The translations under genes and the position numbers were made by a program. The notes below the pieces were generated by a model. That model was not told where the DNA came from and did not search any database. It worked only from the letters and a program-made list of their open reading frames with translations. This document shows positions 16,485 to 25,114 of a stretch of DNA of 64,000 nucleotides, one piece after another. Numbering within the stretch: the stretch's first letter is position 1; every line of letters starts with the position of its first letter. Source of the stretch: Thiodiazotropha sp040506705 (GTDB taxonomy: Bacteria; Pseudomonadota; Gammaproteobacteria; Chromatiales; Chromatiaceae); the NCBI GenBank assembly GCA_040506705.1, contig JBEVWG010000021.1, positions 82,387-146,386 on the forward strand. The letters are read 5' to 3'.

Positions 16485-17411
16485 ATGAAAAAGCTGGATG
16501 ACTATATGAGGTCTATTTCCAAGACCCTGGAAGACAAAGAGCCTGCACTAAAAAAGCCCTTATCATCGGAAGATAAAGGGTTGCAGCATATGAAAAGGCT
16601 GGTTGGTCATATGGAGGCTGCTTTACAGGCCGTGAAAGACGAAGAAGCTGCGCAGCAAAAGACCCTATCACCCGGTCAGAGAAAGGTGTTCAAGTCCAAC
16701 ATGTTAATCGATGCCAATTATAAGCTGAATCTGGTCGAGCAGCGGATTATTCTGGCGTGTATTGCCGGCATTAATCCCTACGAGGCCTTACCCGAAGAGA
16801 TTACCTACACGGCGGAAGAGTACGCCGAGACTTTTAGTACGTCGTTAAAAAGAGCCTATCATGCGTTACAGGAGGGTACTGAGCAGCTATCCAAGCGTAA
16901 GCTCCAGATTGGCGGTCAGGACGGAAAATGGTTTGATTCTGTGGAGTACCTGGAAGGCGAGGCGGCGATTCTTCTGCGGTTTTCGAAGCACGCGGAGGCT
17001 CATTTAATCCATCTTACTAAGAATTTTACTTGGTACGAACTCCGCAAGGTGGCGCCGCTTCAGTCGACCTATTCGATCCGGCTCTATGAGCTTCTCATCA
17101 AATGGAGAAACATAAACAGCCGTACCAAAACGTTGTTGATCACCGTTGATGAGTTCAAAAAACGCCTCGGTTTGGATGGTCAGTACGAAGCGTTCAGGAA
17201 TTTAAAGCAGCGGGTAATCGAGCCCGCGATCAAAGAGCTGGAAGCGAAGTCAGGGATTAAGTTCACCGGATGGGAGGTCAAAAGGAAAAGAAGAGCGGCC
17301 CATTCGCTCGCCTTTAGGTTTAAAGAAATAAGTCTCAAGGGGGACAATGTGACCCGTTTACACCCGAAGAGTCCGTCAGCGTCTGACGAGCCTGAGGTCA
17401 ACGCCAGATGA
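16485..17411 (+). CDS. Rep_3-family plasmid replication initiator
   Basis: The 308-residue product matches the initiator Rep (Rep_3/RepB) type: KSNMLIDANYKLNLVEQRII opens the first winged-helix domain, and YTAEEYAETFSTSLKRAYHA, LIKWRNINSRTKTLLITVDE and FKKRLGLDGQYEAFRNLKQR mark the second, with a basic segment (VKRKRRAAHSLAFRF) near the C-terminus. Such proteins bind iterons and start plasmid replication. AGGTGCAGG sits just before the ATG. Three iteron-like repeats lie about 380 bases downstream, which supports function as an initiator. Next to tRNA-Ser it suggests an integrated plasmid or phage-plasmid. Confidence 0.85.
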   Translation: MKKLDDYMRSISKTLEDKEPALKKPLSSEDKGLQHMKRLVGHMEAALQAVKDEEAAQQKTLSPGQRKVFKSNMLIDANYKLNLVEQRIILACIAGINPYEALPEEITYTAEEYAETFSTSLKRAYHALQEGTEQLSKRKLQIGGQDGKWFDSVEYLEGEAAILLRFSKHAEAHLIHLTKNFTWYELRKVAPLQSTYSIRLYELLIKWRNINSRTKTLLITVDEFKKRLGLDGQYEAFRNLKQRVIEPAIKELEAKSGIKFTGWEVKRKRRAAHSLAFRFKEISLKGDNVTRLHPKSPSASDEPEVNAR

Positions 17412-17497
17412 TCGCTTTACTCAAGCGGTTAGATGCCAAAGGGACTGCATTACGCTACGCTCCATGCAGCCTCAGAGCCGGGCGTTAGGTGTGAAAA

Positions 17498-17707
17498 ATG
17501 TTTGAAAAAGAAGCGATGCTAATAATTTCAGTAATTATCGTCTTGGTTTTAACTGGCTTCGGCGGGCTAGCTAGTCTATTCGCGATGCTGGCAAGTATTA
17601 TTCACTTTCAAATACTTGGAGCTTTAGGTTACTTTATCCTCATGGCAATTTGCTGGGGAATATTTGGATTAATAATATCAATCATGGCCGCTAGCAGTGA
17701 GCCATAA
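17498..17707 (+). CDS. Small two-helix membrane protein
   Basis: The 69-residue product has a short acidic N-terminus and two hydrophobic segments (about 7-32 and 38-64), so it is an inner-membrane protein. It could be a holin-like or plasmid maintenance protein, but nothing in the sequence decides. It is preceded by GGGCGTTAGGTGTG, which resembles the right core of an integron attC site, and GGCGTTATATG follows its stop. It lies between rep and the iterons. Confidence 0.5.
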   Translation: MFEKEAMLIISVIIVLVLTGFGGLASLFAMLASIIHFQILGALGYFILMAICWGIFGLIISIMAASSEP

Positions 17708-17792
17708 AATAATGAAATGGCGTTATATGTGGGTAACTCTCCGGTCAGTTCGGCGGTTATGGGGATAACTCTGTGGATATCCCGTGGATTTT

Positions 17793-17851
17793 GGGTCGAA
17801 AGTGTTGCGTTTAGGGTCGAAAGTGTTGCGTTTAGGGTCGAAAGTGTTGCG
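17793..17851 (+). repeat. Three iterons, 21-bp period
   Basis: GGGTCGAAAGTGTTGCG occurs three times without change at 17793-17809, 17814-17830 and 17835-17851, separated by TTTA, so the centre-to-centre spacing is 21 bases or two helical turns. They are direct repeats downstream of a Rep_3 gene, next to a DnaA-box-like site and an AT-rich tract, and therefore best read as initiator binding sites of a plasmid-type origin. Confidence 0.85.
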
Positions 17852-17937
17852 CATAGATGGAGTAACTTCATGATTTAAAACAAGAATTCCGCTCTTAAAA
17901 ACAAGTCTTAAAAACTGTTTAAAAACTTATTAGCGCG

Positions 17938-17974
17938 GCGCTCTGTACGAAAATTGTACAGGGCGCTTTTTTTT
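17938..17974 (+). terminator. Strong intrinsic terminator
   Basis: GCGCTCTGTAC (17938-17948) pairs with GTACAGGGCGC (17956-17966) with a single G-T wobble, loop GAAAATT, followed by eight T (17967-17974). It separates the rep/origin part from the downstream cargo and tail genes. Confidence 0.9.
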
Positions 17975-18260
17975 GGGTGGTGACCCATAGTTTTTTTTCC
18001 ATACTTTATTAGGCACGATCCACCCAAAATTTTGCTTTCTTATCGATCTGACGCCTTTCGCATGCGCTTCAGTTGTCCCAGACGGGGCACGCCCCTTCTG
18101 GACTTCCCGTGACTCCCGACAAACATTGATGAACCTGCGTCTATCGACGCAGAACCCTAAACGTTTCTCGCGAGTTTCAGTTCAAACGGGACTTGAGAAC
18201 AAACCAGGCACTGCCTATGATTTGCAACAATCGCAGGAACCAAGGTCAAGAGTCTTCTCA

Positions 18261-18767
18261 ATGAAAAGCGTTAAACGCAGAATGGTGGTTTTATTTGGGG
18301 CTATATTTCTTTTTGGCGTCCTGTCCGAGGCCTGCGTCGGCACCCCCGCCATGCCGGAGGGGGTGAGTTTTGAGAAGGGTATTAATGGGCCTGGGCAGCT
18401 TCACCATGATGATAAACGCAGCCCTCGGATCCTTATTAATGGCACTATAAGGATAATCAACGGGTTTAAATATCATTGGTTCAATGGCCGTTTTTATAGC
18501 GAGCATGCCAATGAATATATTTTTAGAGCATCCACCAATCAGGTACGAATGACGTACACAGTGGCGGATAACATCATTAAGAACGGCGTGTCCTATGTCG
18601 ACAACAAGACCAAACGAATTGTGCGGGTGATACATGAAGATGGCGGGGTCGTATTGTCGAGGGCCAACGAAATTCCAGCAGAGGCCGTGGTAACGGTCCT
18701 CTGGCCAAAAATTGTACAGAGAAATATAAACAATAAACGATTTACACTTTTAAAATACAGAGATTAG
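18261..18767 (+). CDS. Exported protein of unknown function
   Basis: From the ATG at 18261 the product is 168 residues with a signal peptide (MKSVKRRMVVLFGAIFLFGV, probable cleavage after LSEA near 24; the following Cys makes a lipoprotein possible but the lipobox is poor). A longer frame starts at 18126 but only adds an unlikely N-terminus. The mature part is basic, beta-rich and has no motif I recognise (FKYHWFNGRFYSEHANEYIF). It lies between the origin and the tail operon, so it is a cargo or moron candidate. Confidence 0.55.
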   Translation: MKSVKRRMVVLFGAIFLFGVLSEACVGTPAMPEGVSFEKGINGPGQLHHDDKRSPRILINGTIRIINGFKYHWFNGRFYSEHANEYIFRASTNQVRMTYTVADNIIKNGVSYVDNKTKRIVRVIHEDGGVVLSRANEIPAEAVVTVLWPKIVQRNINNKRFTLLKYRD

Positions 18768-18793
18768 AAGCGAATGGGGAGATACGGGTACAA

Positions 18794-19351
18794 ATGCCAT
18801 ACATTGAAGAAATAGAAAAAAACAGATTTAAAAACAGAGAAACCGTTAGAAAAAGCACTGTGTGCGCCTGCGTTGACTGCGGAAAAGAATTCTTGCCATC
18901 TGATATTCAGGAAGAAGAAAAGATGATGGAGGACAATGATACTACCGTATGCTGCCCTTACTGCTTGACTCCAACATTGGTCGGTGACGCGGGTTTTTCT
19001 AGTCAAGAAGCTTTTAATCGTGCCAAAAGCGCGCCTCTTAAGGATTTAGTTGTTCTAAAGAGCGCTTGTGTAAAGGCGGCTCCTCCGGCTTATTCGGGCA
19101 AACTGGTTATTGCGGGGTATGAGGGCGAAAGCGAAGTGTATCTACTTAAGTTTTTGACCAAAGATGAACTGGAAGCCCAGCAAAAAGACTTTGAAAACTC
19201 CACATGCTTGTTTGTGTTGAAGGATTATTTCGCTGTAGGTCTTCTATGTGGAAACTATCAGAAAGCTTTAGAGGAAGCGAAACGGCTATACGGCCTCGGT
19301 GAGCGCGATTGGCGTGATGTAGATTACCCACGCGAATTAGGAGCTATCTGA
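18794..19351 (+). CDS. Zinc-ribbon protein of unknown function
   Basis: The 185-residue product has two cysteine knuckles, CACVDCGKEF (24-33) and CCPYC (about 53-57), which together form a probable zinc ribbon. A mixed alpha/beta domain follows (KLVIAGYEGESEVYLLKFLT, STCLFVLKDYFAVGLLCGNY) and it ends in helices and DWRDVDYPRELGAI. There is no signal peptide. I do not recognise the family; small immunity-type or regulatory proteins can look like this. It is 26 bases after the exported protein and 15 bases before the tail operon. Confidence 0.6.
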   Translation: MPYIEEIEKNRFKNRETVRKSTVCACVDCGKEFLPSDIQEEEKMMEDNDTTVCCPYCLTPTLVGDAGFSSQEAFNRAKSAPLKDLVVLKSACVKAAPPAYSGKLVIAGYEGESEVYLLKFLTKDELEAQQKDFENSTCLFVLKDYFAVGLLCGNYQKALEEAKRLYGLGERDWRDVDYPRELGAI

Positions 19352-19366
19352 AACATGAGCTAAAAC

Positions 19367-20893
19367 ATGGGTGATATTCAGACATACAGCGTCATGAACT
19401 GTGGCAGCACGGGTGTCATCAAAGACGTCAATCCTTTGATACTTCCGCCGGATGCTTGGACGTTTGCCAATCAAGTGCGGTTCGACGGGATTGAAGTGGT
19501 TCAGGAGAAACCGGCTAAATCGCTTCTCGAGGTGGATTATCCGGTGCAGCTGTTGGTGGGCTGGAACGATGGGCAGGAAAGGCGTTTGCTACTGTCTACC
19601 CCGAAAGAGATATATGAGGCGACCCATCTCGATCATGATGCAACAAAAAGCCAAGTGATCCCTAAATGGAGTGCCGATGAGGCCTCTCCCCCCGTAAAGC
19701 AAAACGAATGGACAGGTGGTTCATTCGGCGGTATACCGTACTTCTGCGCGGGTTTTGGTCAAAAGCCCCTGGTTCTGATGCGCGACGATCGTGGCGGATA
19801 CAAGGATAAGTTTGAGGCGCTTAATCATTGGCCGGATGGCCATAGTTGTAGTGTGATGCGTCACTTTTCTAACCACCTGATTGCAATCAAGATGGAAGTC
19901 GAGATTAAGCATCAGGATGTCCGTGATGGGAAAGTCACGTTTCGTCGGCCTTTTGACATCATGTGGTCAGATCGAGCGAAACCTGGTCATCTGCCTAAGA
20001 CCTGGCTCCCCGCTGAAGCGGGGAGTCGAGCCGGCGAGATCGCCTTGACGGACGGTGGAGATGAAGTGGTCGATGGGGTAACGCTCGGGAACCGGTTTTG
20101 CATTTACAAGGAGGAATCGATCTGGCCCATTAAGTACGTGGGAGGCAATTATGTTTTCAGTATTGGCCAGGCCATCAAAGGTGTCGGCATCATGGGCAAG
20201 AATTGCGCGGTCGATTTTAATGGCAAAAACTACGTATTTGGCCGTGATGAGATATTTGCGCATGATGGTTGGCAGATCGATCGAATTTTCGAAGCGCGGA
20301 TGAACCGATGGATTTTCAACCGTATAGATGACAAGAAACGTCATCTTTGCCATGTCTTCATGCGCCCATCAACACGCGAGATTTACTTCTGTTTCCCAGT
20401 AGGGGATTCTGAATTTGCCAACATGGCGGCCTGCTATCATACCGATCGGCATACAGTGACCTTGAAATCATTTCAAACCGGTATCAACACCGGTAGCATA
20501 TTCGAGTTCACCGGCAGTGAAACGTTTGGTATCCGTCGTCTTTTTGTGGGGAGCTCGCAAGGGATTCAGGAGGTCGATGTTGAAAGCTCGTTAGGTGAAT
20601 TCCGACTTGAGCGCGAAGGCATTGATCTGGGGCAGCGCCGGGCCATTGATTTTTCGCATAATATTTGTCTCTACGCCGAGGGCGAGGGCTCCGTTAGTGT
20701 CGAGCTCACGAGTACACTCCCGGGGGGGGCAACGGATCATAAATTGATCAACTACCCACTTAACACCCCTTTTCCCGGCCTACCGATCGAAGTGGCAGGC
20801 TTAACCCATACGCTTCGCATCACCAATCATGACGCCACAGGCTTCAAGTTGTCCGGTTATACGATACAGTTCAGCGACAAGGGCAGGTACTGA
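19367..20893 (+). CDS. Podovirus-type tail nozzle/hub-like protein
   Basis: The 508-residue product has the pattern of phage virion proteins annotated as tail or nozzle protein: an N-terminal CGSTGVIKDVNPLILPPDAW, a run of beta-propeller-like strands, and the characteristic central block FCIYKEESIWPIKYVGGNYV, FSIGQAIKGVGIMGKNCAVD, NGKNYVFGRDEIFAHDGWQI and CHVFMRPSTREIYFCFPVGD. This block recurs in tail tube/nozzle proteins of podophages. It heads a tightly packed operon of phage-like genes. The assignment rests on remembered family character and needs a profile search. Confidence 0.7.
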   Translation: MGDIQTYSVMNCGSTGVIKDVNPLILPPDAWTFANQVRFDGIEVVQEKPAKSLLEVDYPVQLLVGWNDGQERRLLLSTPKEIYEATHLDHDATKSQVIPKWSADEASPPVKQNEWTGGSFGGIPYFCAGFGQKPLVLMRDDRGGYKDKFEALNHWPDGHSCSVMRHFSNHLIAIKMEVEIKHQDVRDGKVTFRRPFDIMWSDRAKPGHLPKTWLPAEAGSRAGEIALTDGGDEVVDGVTLGNRFCIYKEESIWPIKYVGGNYVFSIGQAIKGVGIMGKNCAVDFNGKNYVFGRDEIFAHDGWQIDRIFEARMNRWIFNRIDDKKRHLCHVFMRPSTREIYFCFPVGDSEFANMAACYHTDRHTVTLKSFQTGINTGSIFEFTGSETFGIRRLFVGSSQGIQEVDVESSLGEFRLEREGIDLGQRRAIDFSHNICLYAEGEGSVSVELTSTLPGGATDHKLINYPLNTPFPGLPIEVAGLTHTLRITNHDATGFKLSGYTIQFSDKGRY

Positions 20894-20896
20894 TTT

Positions 20897-21265
20897 ATGG
20901 CAGCGGAAATCCATCTCAACCTATCCCCTGGGGACCTTCCGGAGGAGATGCCGGATCAAACGAAAAGATTCCTGATGAATTTAACGCTTGAGGTTGACCG
21001 CTCACTGGATATGCTGCAAAAACACGTTATTGAATCAATCGGTCACTTACCATACTACCATGAACAGATTGAAAAATTGCCCACACCATTGTCGAGTCGT
21101 GAGGGTATCGCTATCATGGGAGAAGTGAGTAAATTTGAAAGCATTGTCGAGACGATCAAGCACGATGTGGAGCAAATTAAGAAAGATATTGCAAATATTT
21201 ACGTAATACTCAGTGATTTAGATCGATTCTTACGGGAGCAGCAGCATGGCGACCTCAAAAATTAA
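20897..21265 (+). CDS. Small helical phage-like protein
   Basis: The 122-residue product is acidic and mostly helical, with heptad-like spacing in the second half (EGIAIMGEVSKFESIVETIK, HDVEQIKKDIANIYVILSDL), suggesting a coiled coil. It has no recognised domain. It is three bases after the nozzle-like gene and overlaps the next frame by 20 bases. It is likely a minor structural or assembly protein. Confidence 0.55.
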   Translation: MAAEIHLNLSPGDLPEEMPDQTKRFLMNLTLEVDRSLDMLQKHVIESIGHLPYYHEQIEKLPTPLSSREGIAIMGEVSKFESIVETIKHDVEQIKKDIANIYVILSDLDRFLREQQHGDLKN

Positions 21266-21461
21266 AACAACGTCAGTTTCTGAGCCGTGGGATAAACTGG
21301 CACCCTACCTGCTCGGAGGGCATCTGATCGGCCCACCGATGCGTAACTGGAAAAATGAATTTGCTGAAGCGATGATGCCGCTCTTGATGTTGCCTCAACC
21401 CCACCCACAGAAGAAGCACGCGAAGCCGGTGGATCAGGCTATGTTGGGTGGGGGTTTTTAA
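21246..21461 (+). CDS. Small protein of the tail operon
   Basis: A 71-residue frame with ATG at 21246 inside the end of the previous gene; AGCAGCA precedes it, not a strong ribosome site. It is Pro/Lys/Met-rich (AMMPLLMLPQPHPQKKHAKP) and ends AMLGGGF. No domain is recognised. Compact gene packing favours a real gene, but the evidence is thin. Confidence 0.45.
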   Translation: MATSKIKTTSVSEPWDKLAPYLLGGHLIGPPMRNWKNEFAEAMMPLLMLPQPHPQKKHAKPVDQAMLGGGF

Positions 21462-21481
21462 AAGCCATAAATAAGTAGCCG

Positions 21482-24400
21482 ATGACACTCAGCCCGTCGT
21501 TTGGCACGTCGTTTAGAAGGCCGCAAGAATCTTCTTTGCTAAAACGGCGTCGTCGCGCATCTTTTTCGATCCCTCTGCATCCTGTCATGAAGTCGCCGGG
21601 TCCCCAGTCTGGCCCGATCACCTTCAAACCGGATCCAGGTCATCCCAAGCCGGTTTCGGCGCCGCTATCATCCCCGCTGCAAGCCGGACTCAGTAATATT
21701 CAAAAAGAGCTGGGTAAGGCGCCGCCCGGGGCGCCCGCGGGGCCTACCTCGTTCAACCTACCTCGGTTGGTGGATCCTAATGCGCACTATTTAAGCCGCG
21801 ATCCCAGCGGGCGGATCACCCGATCCCAACGTTTTCAGCTCAACGCGAATTCTCCCTACATGCTGGGCGCCACGAGCTCGGGGCATGTTGTCGCGCCCTC
21901 TCATGAGGTCAGCCTGTTGGGGAATGCCCCTCGCCGCATGGATCAAGGCTGGTACGAGCGATGGTTTGAAGAAGGGTATTGCTCAAAAAGCACCCCCGAA
22001 CAATGCGATAAGCTCAAAAACCTCAAGCGCTTCTATCACCGGCCTTATGAGAGGTTACTGGCGGGGATGCCTCTGCCCAGGCTGCCCGAGAAATACGATA
22101 AACCGCCTGTCAGCTCAAGTGACTTCCGCAATCGAATTCGCAAATACTGGGAGGGTAGGTATGACATTGATCAGCCCTCGATGAGTAAGGCGGACTACCT
22201 CAAGGAGGCAATGAGCCAGCCGAAATTTAGTGATAAAGGCGCCAGACAGAACCCGACAACGCTCGACGAACTCGAGCGTATGGAATACAACCTTAAAATG
22301 ACCCAGCGCGCCAAAAAAGAAGGATGGCCCACGGGGGAAATGCCCATCGATCCCAGTCTATACGCCCGTACAGAGGCGAATCGGGAAGCCATCTATGAAC
22401 ACAAGCCAAAAGATAAATCCTATGGCACCTACTGGGATGAGCAGCATCAGAATAAGCACTGGTGGGATTATCTGGCCTATATCAATCCGCTGGCACAGGG
22501 GGTCAAGGCGCTTAAAGCAAGGGAAAACTATGCGGCTCAATTCAGTGATCCGGTTCATGATCTTTATAACAAGCGGAAATTTCTTTTTGAGCATCCCAAT
22601 TGGTTAAAGCAACATCCTGAAGACAAAGAAAAATATATGATTGGTTTCTTGGGAAACCGGTTGCCTAAACCATGGTACGGTAAAATCGGTACGGGGATCG
22701 GCGATTTTGGGCTCGGACTCCTGGATGTTGCCTCCAATCCTATCGGCGCGGCTGATAGCTTTATCAAGTCGGTATCCACAATACCGGATGACGTCGCGAA
22801 AGAATGTACTGCGCCCGGTGTAAACACGAAATCTTGTGTCTGGGCGAACCAGTTACTACGACCTACTGGGTTGGGCAGTATCGCCGATGTGGGCTGGCAA
22901 TCCGGAACACCCCTCGATTCTCCCATCCGCAGTGAACCCACCCTGCATAAGGCGCTGGATATCGCTGGGCAGTCTGGCGTACTTCTTGGCTCTTTGGCTT
23001 TGCCGGTCGTGGGGGAGGCGGGTGAGGCAGGCGCGGTCGCCTCTAGGCTTGGAGCCCTGGGGGAGGCGGGTGAGGCAGGCGCGGTCGCCTCTAGGCTTGG
23101 GGGCCTGGGGGAGGCGGGTGAGACTGCGAGGGTCGCAGGGATGACCGGTAGGGACTTGGCAGGTGAGTCCACCGCTGGTCGTGCGGCCCAGTTGTCCGAA
23201 AATACCATCCTCAAAACGGTCTTATCGAGTGAAGGAGAGGTTGCGCCCCAAACGGCCTTATCGGGTAAAGGGGGCCTCGCCCGGCGGGTCGGCACCGAAT
23301 CCCAAGTCGGGCAACCGATCGCGCCGCCGTCAACCGATCTAGCCAGGCCGTCGATATCATCCCCCGCTGAAACGTCGGGTAAAGTGACACCGAAACCCGA
23401 GCAGCTGGTCGCCAATGAAAAGCGTATGAAGGATTTGTCCACTTGGCGGAATGATTTGTCCCCTGAACAAAATTTCGAGTGGCAGAAAGAACTCGATGAT
23501 TTCATGGTCGAAACGGATCAATTGCGTCAATGGGAAGAAAACCCTGCTTACGCCGAGGAGCAGCCGACGTATTTCACCCATCCTCGTTATGAGCTATTCC
23601 GTAATGATTTCGATGAGGCCCTGATGAATGAACAGGCCGATACGCTGCTTTCGGACTCGGAAAAAGGGCGTGCCATGCGCATGAATGACCGTCTGGCCAT
23701 TTTAAAAAATGCACGTAAATCCCCCCCCGAGCGCTTTAACTTGGAAGGCTATACGAGTATGGGGGAGACTCCTGAATTTATGGAGAAAGACGCCATCTAT
23801 CGTGAGTTGATGGAATATGGAAAAAACCTCAAGACCTTTAGGCCGCAAGCCAAGCTGCCTAAACCGCCAAGCTACTCAAAGTTAACCCGCCTATACGATA
23901 AGGCAAGGTGGAAGCTTAAGCCAGGGAAGGCAGCCGGTATGCCGAACAAAGGCGTGTATGATGACTGGCTGGGGCCGCGGTTTAAGAAGGGTGAAGACCT
24001 CAGTGAGTGGCTATCCCAACCCAAGGCTAAAAAGTTCTATAACAAATTACAGTTTCGTCTGAAGGGCGACCCGAGTATGCAAAAATGGTCCACAGGGGCT
24101 GAATATCCCTCGCGAAAGCCACCACCAGAGATAGAGCCACCACCAGAGATAGAGCCGGCGGAATCTGTGCGGAAGGGGTATGGCCGCGATGAGATCCTAA
24201 AAAGTCTCGATCTCCTACCTCCAGCGCAGGGAAAACCCCCCCTCGCACTGCCGCCTGAAGCACCCACGGCTGTTTCTGGGACAGAACCGCCGCTGGCACA
24301 GCCCGCACCGCGGCTTAACGCACCCACAGCGGTTTCTGGGACGAAACCGCCGCTCTCAACTATAGAGGGAAGCATTAAGAATATTGATGAGATCATAAAA

Positions 24401-25111
24401 AGCCTCGATCGCCCACCTCCTACTGAAGCACCCTCGGCTGTTTCTGAGGCAGAACCGCCGCTCGCAAAGAATATCGACCCACGAGAATTCAAGGAAAGCG
24501 TTGAGGATATAACCAGCCATCTTAAACGGCCTAAAGATGATCGTTTATTGACAATCCCACGGAGCAAACCGGAACCGGTGGCTGAAGCGCCCATGGCGAA
24601 ACCGTATACTCCTAAAGACGCTCCCGCGCTCCGTAGAGATCCCTCACCGTTGCTCAAGGGCTATCCGCCGGGAGATAGTACGCTGGAAGACTTGAGAAGA
24701 ATGACGTCGAGAGAGCAGATGCAAATCGATACCACGCATCTCATCAATGACTCATCATACCCCGAGGCCTTTAAAAATGAATTGAGGCGGGAAGGCAAGA
24801 GTGAGGAGTTCATTCGGCAAGCTGAGAGCAAAAATATCGATACTCAAGTGAAGAATTACCATTCACGTCGAAATAAAATGATTGAAAAGATCGAAGAGGA
24901 AAATGCCGGGTTGGCCGAGTCAGGAAAAAAGAGGTTCAGTCTTTTTAGCAAAAAACCAAAACAGCCCGAAATCAATACAAACGAGCTGATTAATAAGGCC
25001 AGAAAATCTCGGATTCTACGCCCGAGTTATGATTTCGACATACCCGAAACAACGACTTTTGATCGGATGGCCTCGATCCGGAAGCCCGTGAGAAAAAAAC
25101 CGAGAATCTAA
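21482..25111 (+). CDS. 1209-residue candidate ejection/internal virion protein
   Basis: This is the largest gene of the element. The N-terminal 330 residues are Pro/Arg-rich and charged. The middle (about 410-530) has hydrophobic Gly/Ala segments (GTGIGDFGLGLLDVASNPIG, SGVLLGSLALPVVGEAGEAG) that could cross or insert into a membrane. Two near-identical copies of GEAGEAGAVASRLG follow (about 512-550), encoded by a 57-base DNA repeat. The C-terminal third is low-complexity with EIEPPPEIEP and repeated AVSGTEPPLA-type units, then a charged helical end. Size, composition and place suggest a phage DNA-ejection protein, or a toxin-like effector delivered by the tail. No catalytic motif was recognised. 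Confidence 0.6.
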   Translation: MTLSPSFGTSFRRPQESSLLKRRRRASFSIPLHPVMKSPGPQSGPITFKPDPGHPKPVSAPLSSPLQAGLSNIQKELGKAPPGAPAGPTSFNLPRLVDPNAHYLSRDPSGRITRSQRFQLNANSPYMLGATSSGHVVAPSHEVSLLGNAPRRMDQGWYERWFEEGYCSKSTPEQCDKLKNLKRFYHRPYERLLAGMPLPRLPEKYDKPPVSSSDFRNRIRKYWEGRYDIDQPSMSKADYLKEAMSQPKFSDKGARQNPTTLDELERMEYNLKMTQRAKKEGWPTGEMPIDPSLYARTEANREAIYEHKPKDKSYGTYWDEQHQNKHWWDYLAYINPLAQGVKALKARENYAAQFSDPVHDLYNKRKFLFEHPNWLKQHPEDKEKYMIGFLGNRLPKPWYGKIGTGIGDFGLGLLDVASNPIGAADSFIKSVSTIPDDVAKECTAPGVNTKSCVWANQLLRPTGLGSIADVGWQSGTPLDSPIRSEPTLHKALDIAGQSGVLLGSLALPVVGEAGEAGAVASRLGALGEAGEAGAVASRLGGLGEAGETARVAGMTGRDLAGESTAGRAAQLSENTILKTVLSSEGEVAPQTALSGKGGLARRVGTESQVGQPIAPPSTDLARPSISSPAETSGKVTPKPEQLVANEKRMKDLSTWRNDLSPEQNFEWQKELDDFMVETDQLRQWEENPAYAEEQPTYFTHPRYELFRNDFDEALMNEQADTLLSDSEKGRAMRMNDRLAILKNARKSPPERFNLEGYTSMGETPEFMEKDAIYRELMEYGKNLKTFRPQAKLPKPPSYSKLTRLYDKARWKLKPGKAAGMPNKGVYDDWLGPRFKKGEDLSEWLSQPKAKKFYNKLQFRLKGDPSMQKWSTGAEYPSRKPPPEIEPPPEIEPAESVRKGYGRDEILKSLDLLPPAQGKPPLALPPEAPTAVSGTEPPLAQPAPRLNAPTAVSGTKPPLSTIEGSIKNIDEIIKSLDRPPPTEAPSAVSEAEPPLAKNIDPREFKESVEDITSHLKRPKDDRLLTIPRSKPEPVAEAPMAKPYTPKDAPALRRDPSPLLKGYPPGDSTLEDLRRMTSREQMQIDTTHLINDSSYPEAFKNELRREGKSEEFIRQAESKNIDTQVKNYHSRRNKMIEKIEEENAGLAESGKKRFSLFSKKPKQPEINTNELINKARKSRILRPSYDFDIPETTTFDRMASIRKPVRKKPRI
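22998..23127 (+). repeat. 57-base tandem repeat inside the 1209-residue gene
   Basis: The segment beginning GGGGGAGGCGGGTGAGGCAG is repeated immediately with almost no change, and a third partial copy follows (GGGGGAGGCGGGTGAG then diverges). It encodes the duplicated GEAGEAGAVASRLG. The near identity at DNA level points to recent slippage. Confidence 0.75.
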
Positions 25112-25114
25112 GTT

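Larger units (their letters stand above)
17708..18260. other. Replication-origin-like intergenic region
   Basis: This 553-base gap has a DnaA-box-like TGTGGATAT (17772-17780, one mismatch to TGTGGATAA), the three iterons, an AT-rich run of A/T clusters (17870-17930) and an intrinsic terminator (17938-17974). That is the usual anatomy of an iteron origin. The frame upstream of 18261 (from 18126) is probably untranslated leader. Confidence 0.6.

Noticed and set aside
17629..17871. Minus-strand frame with TLSTLNA repeats
   Set aside because: The repeats are the three iterons read in frame; not a gene.
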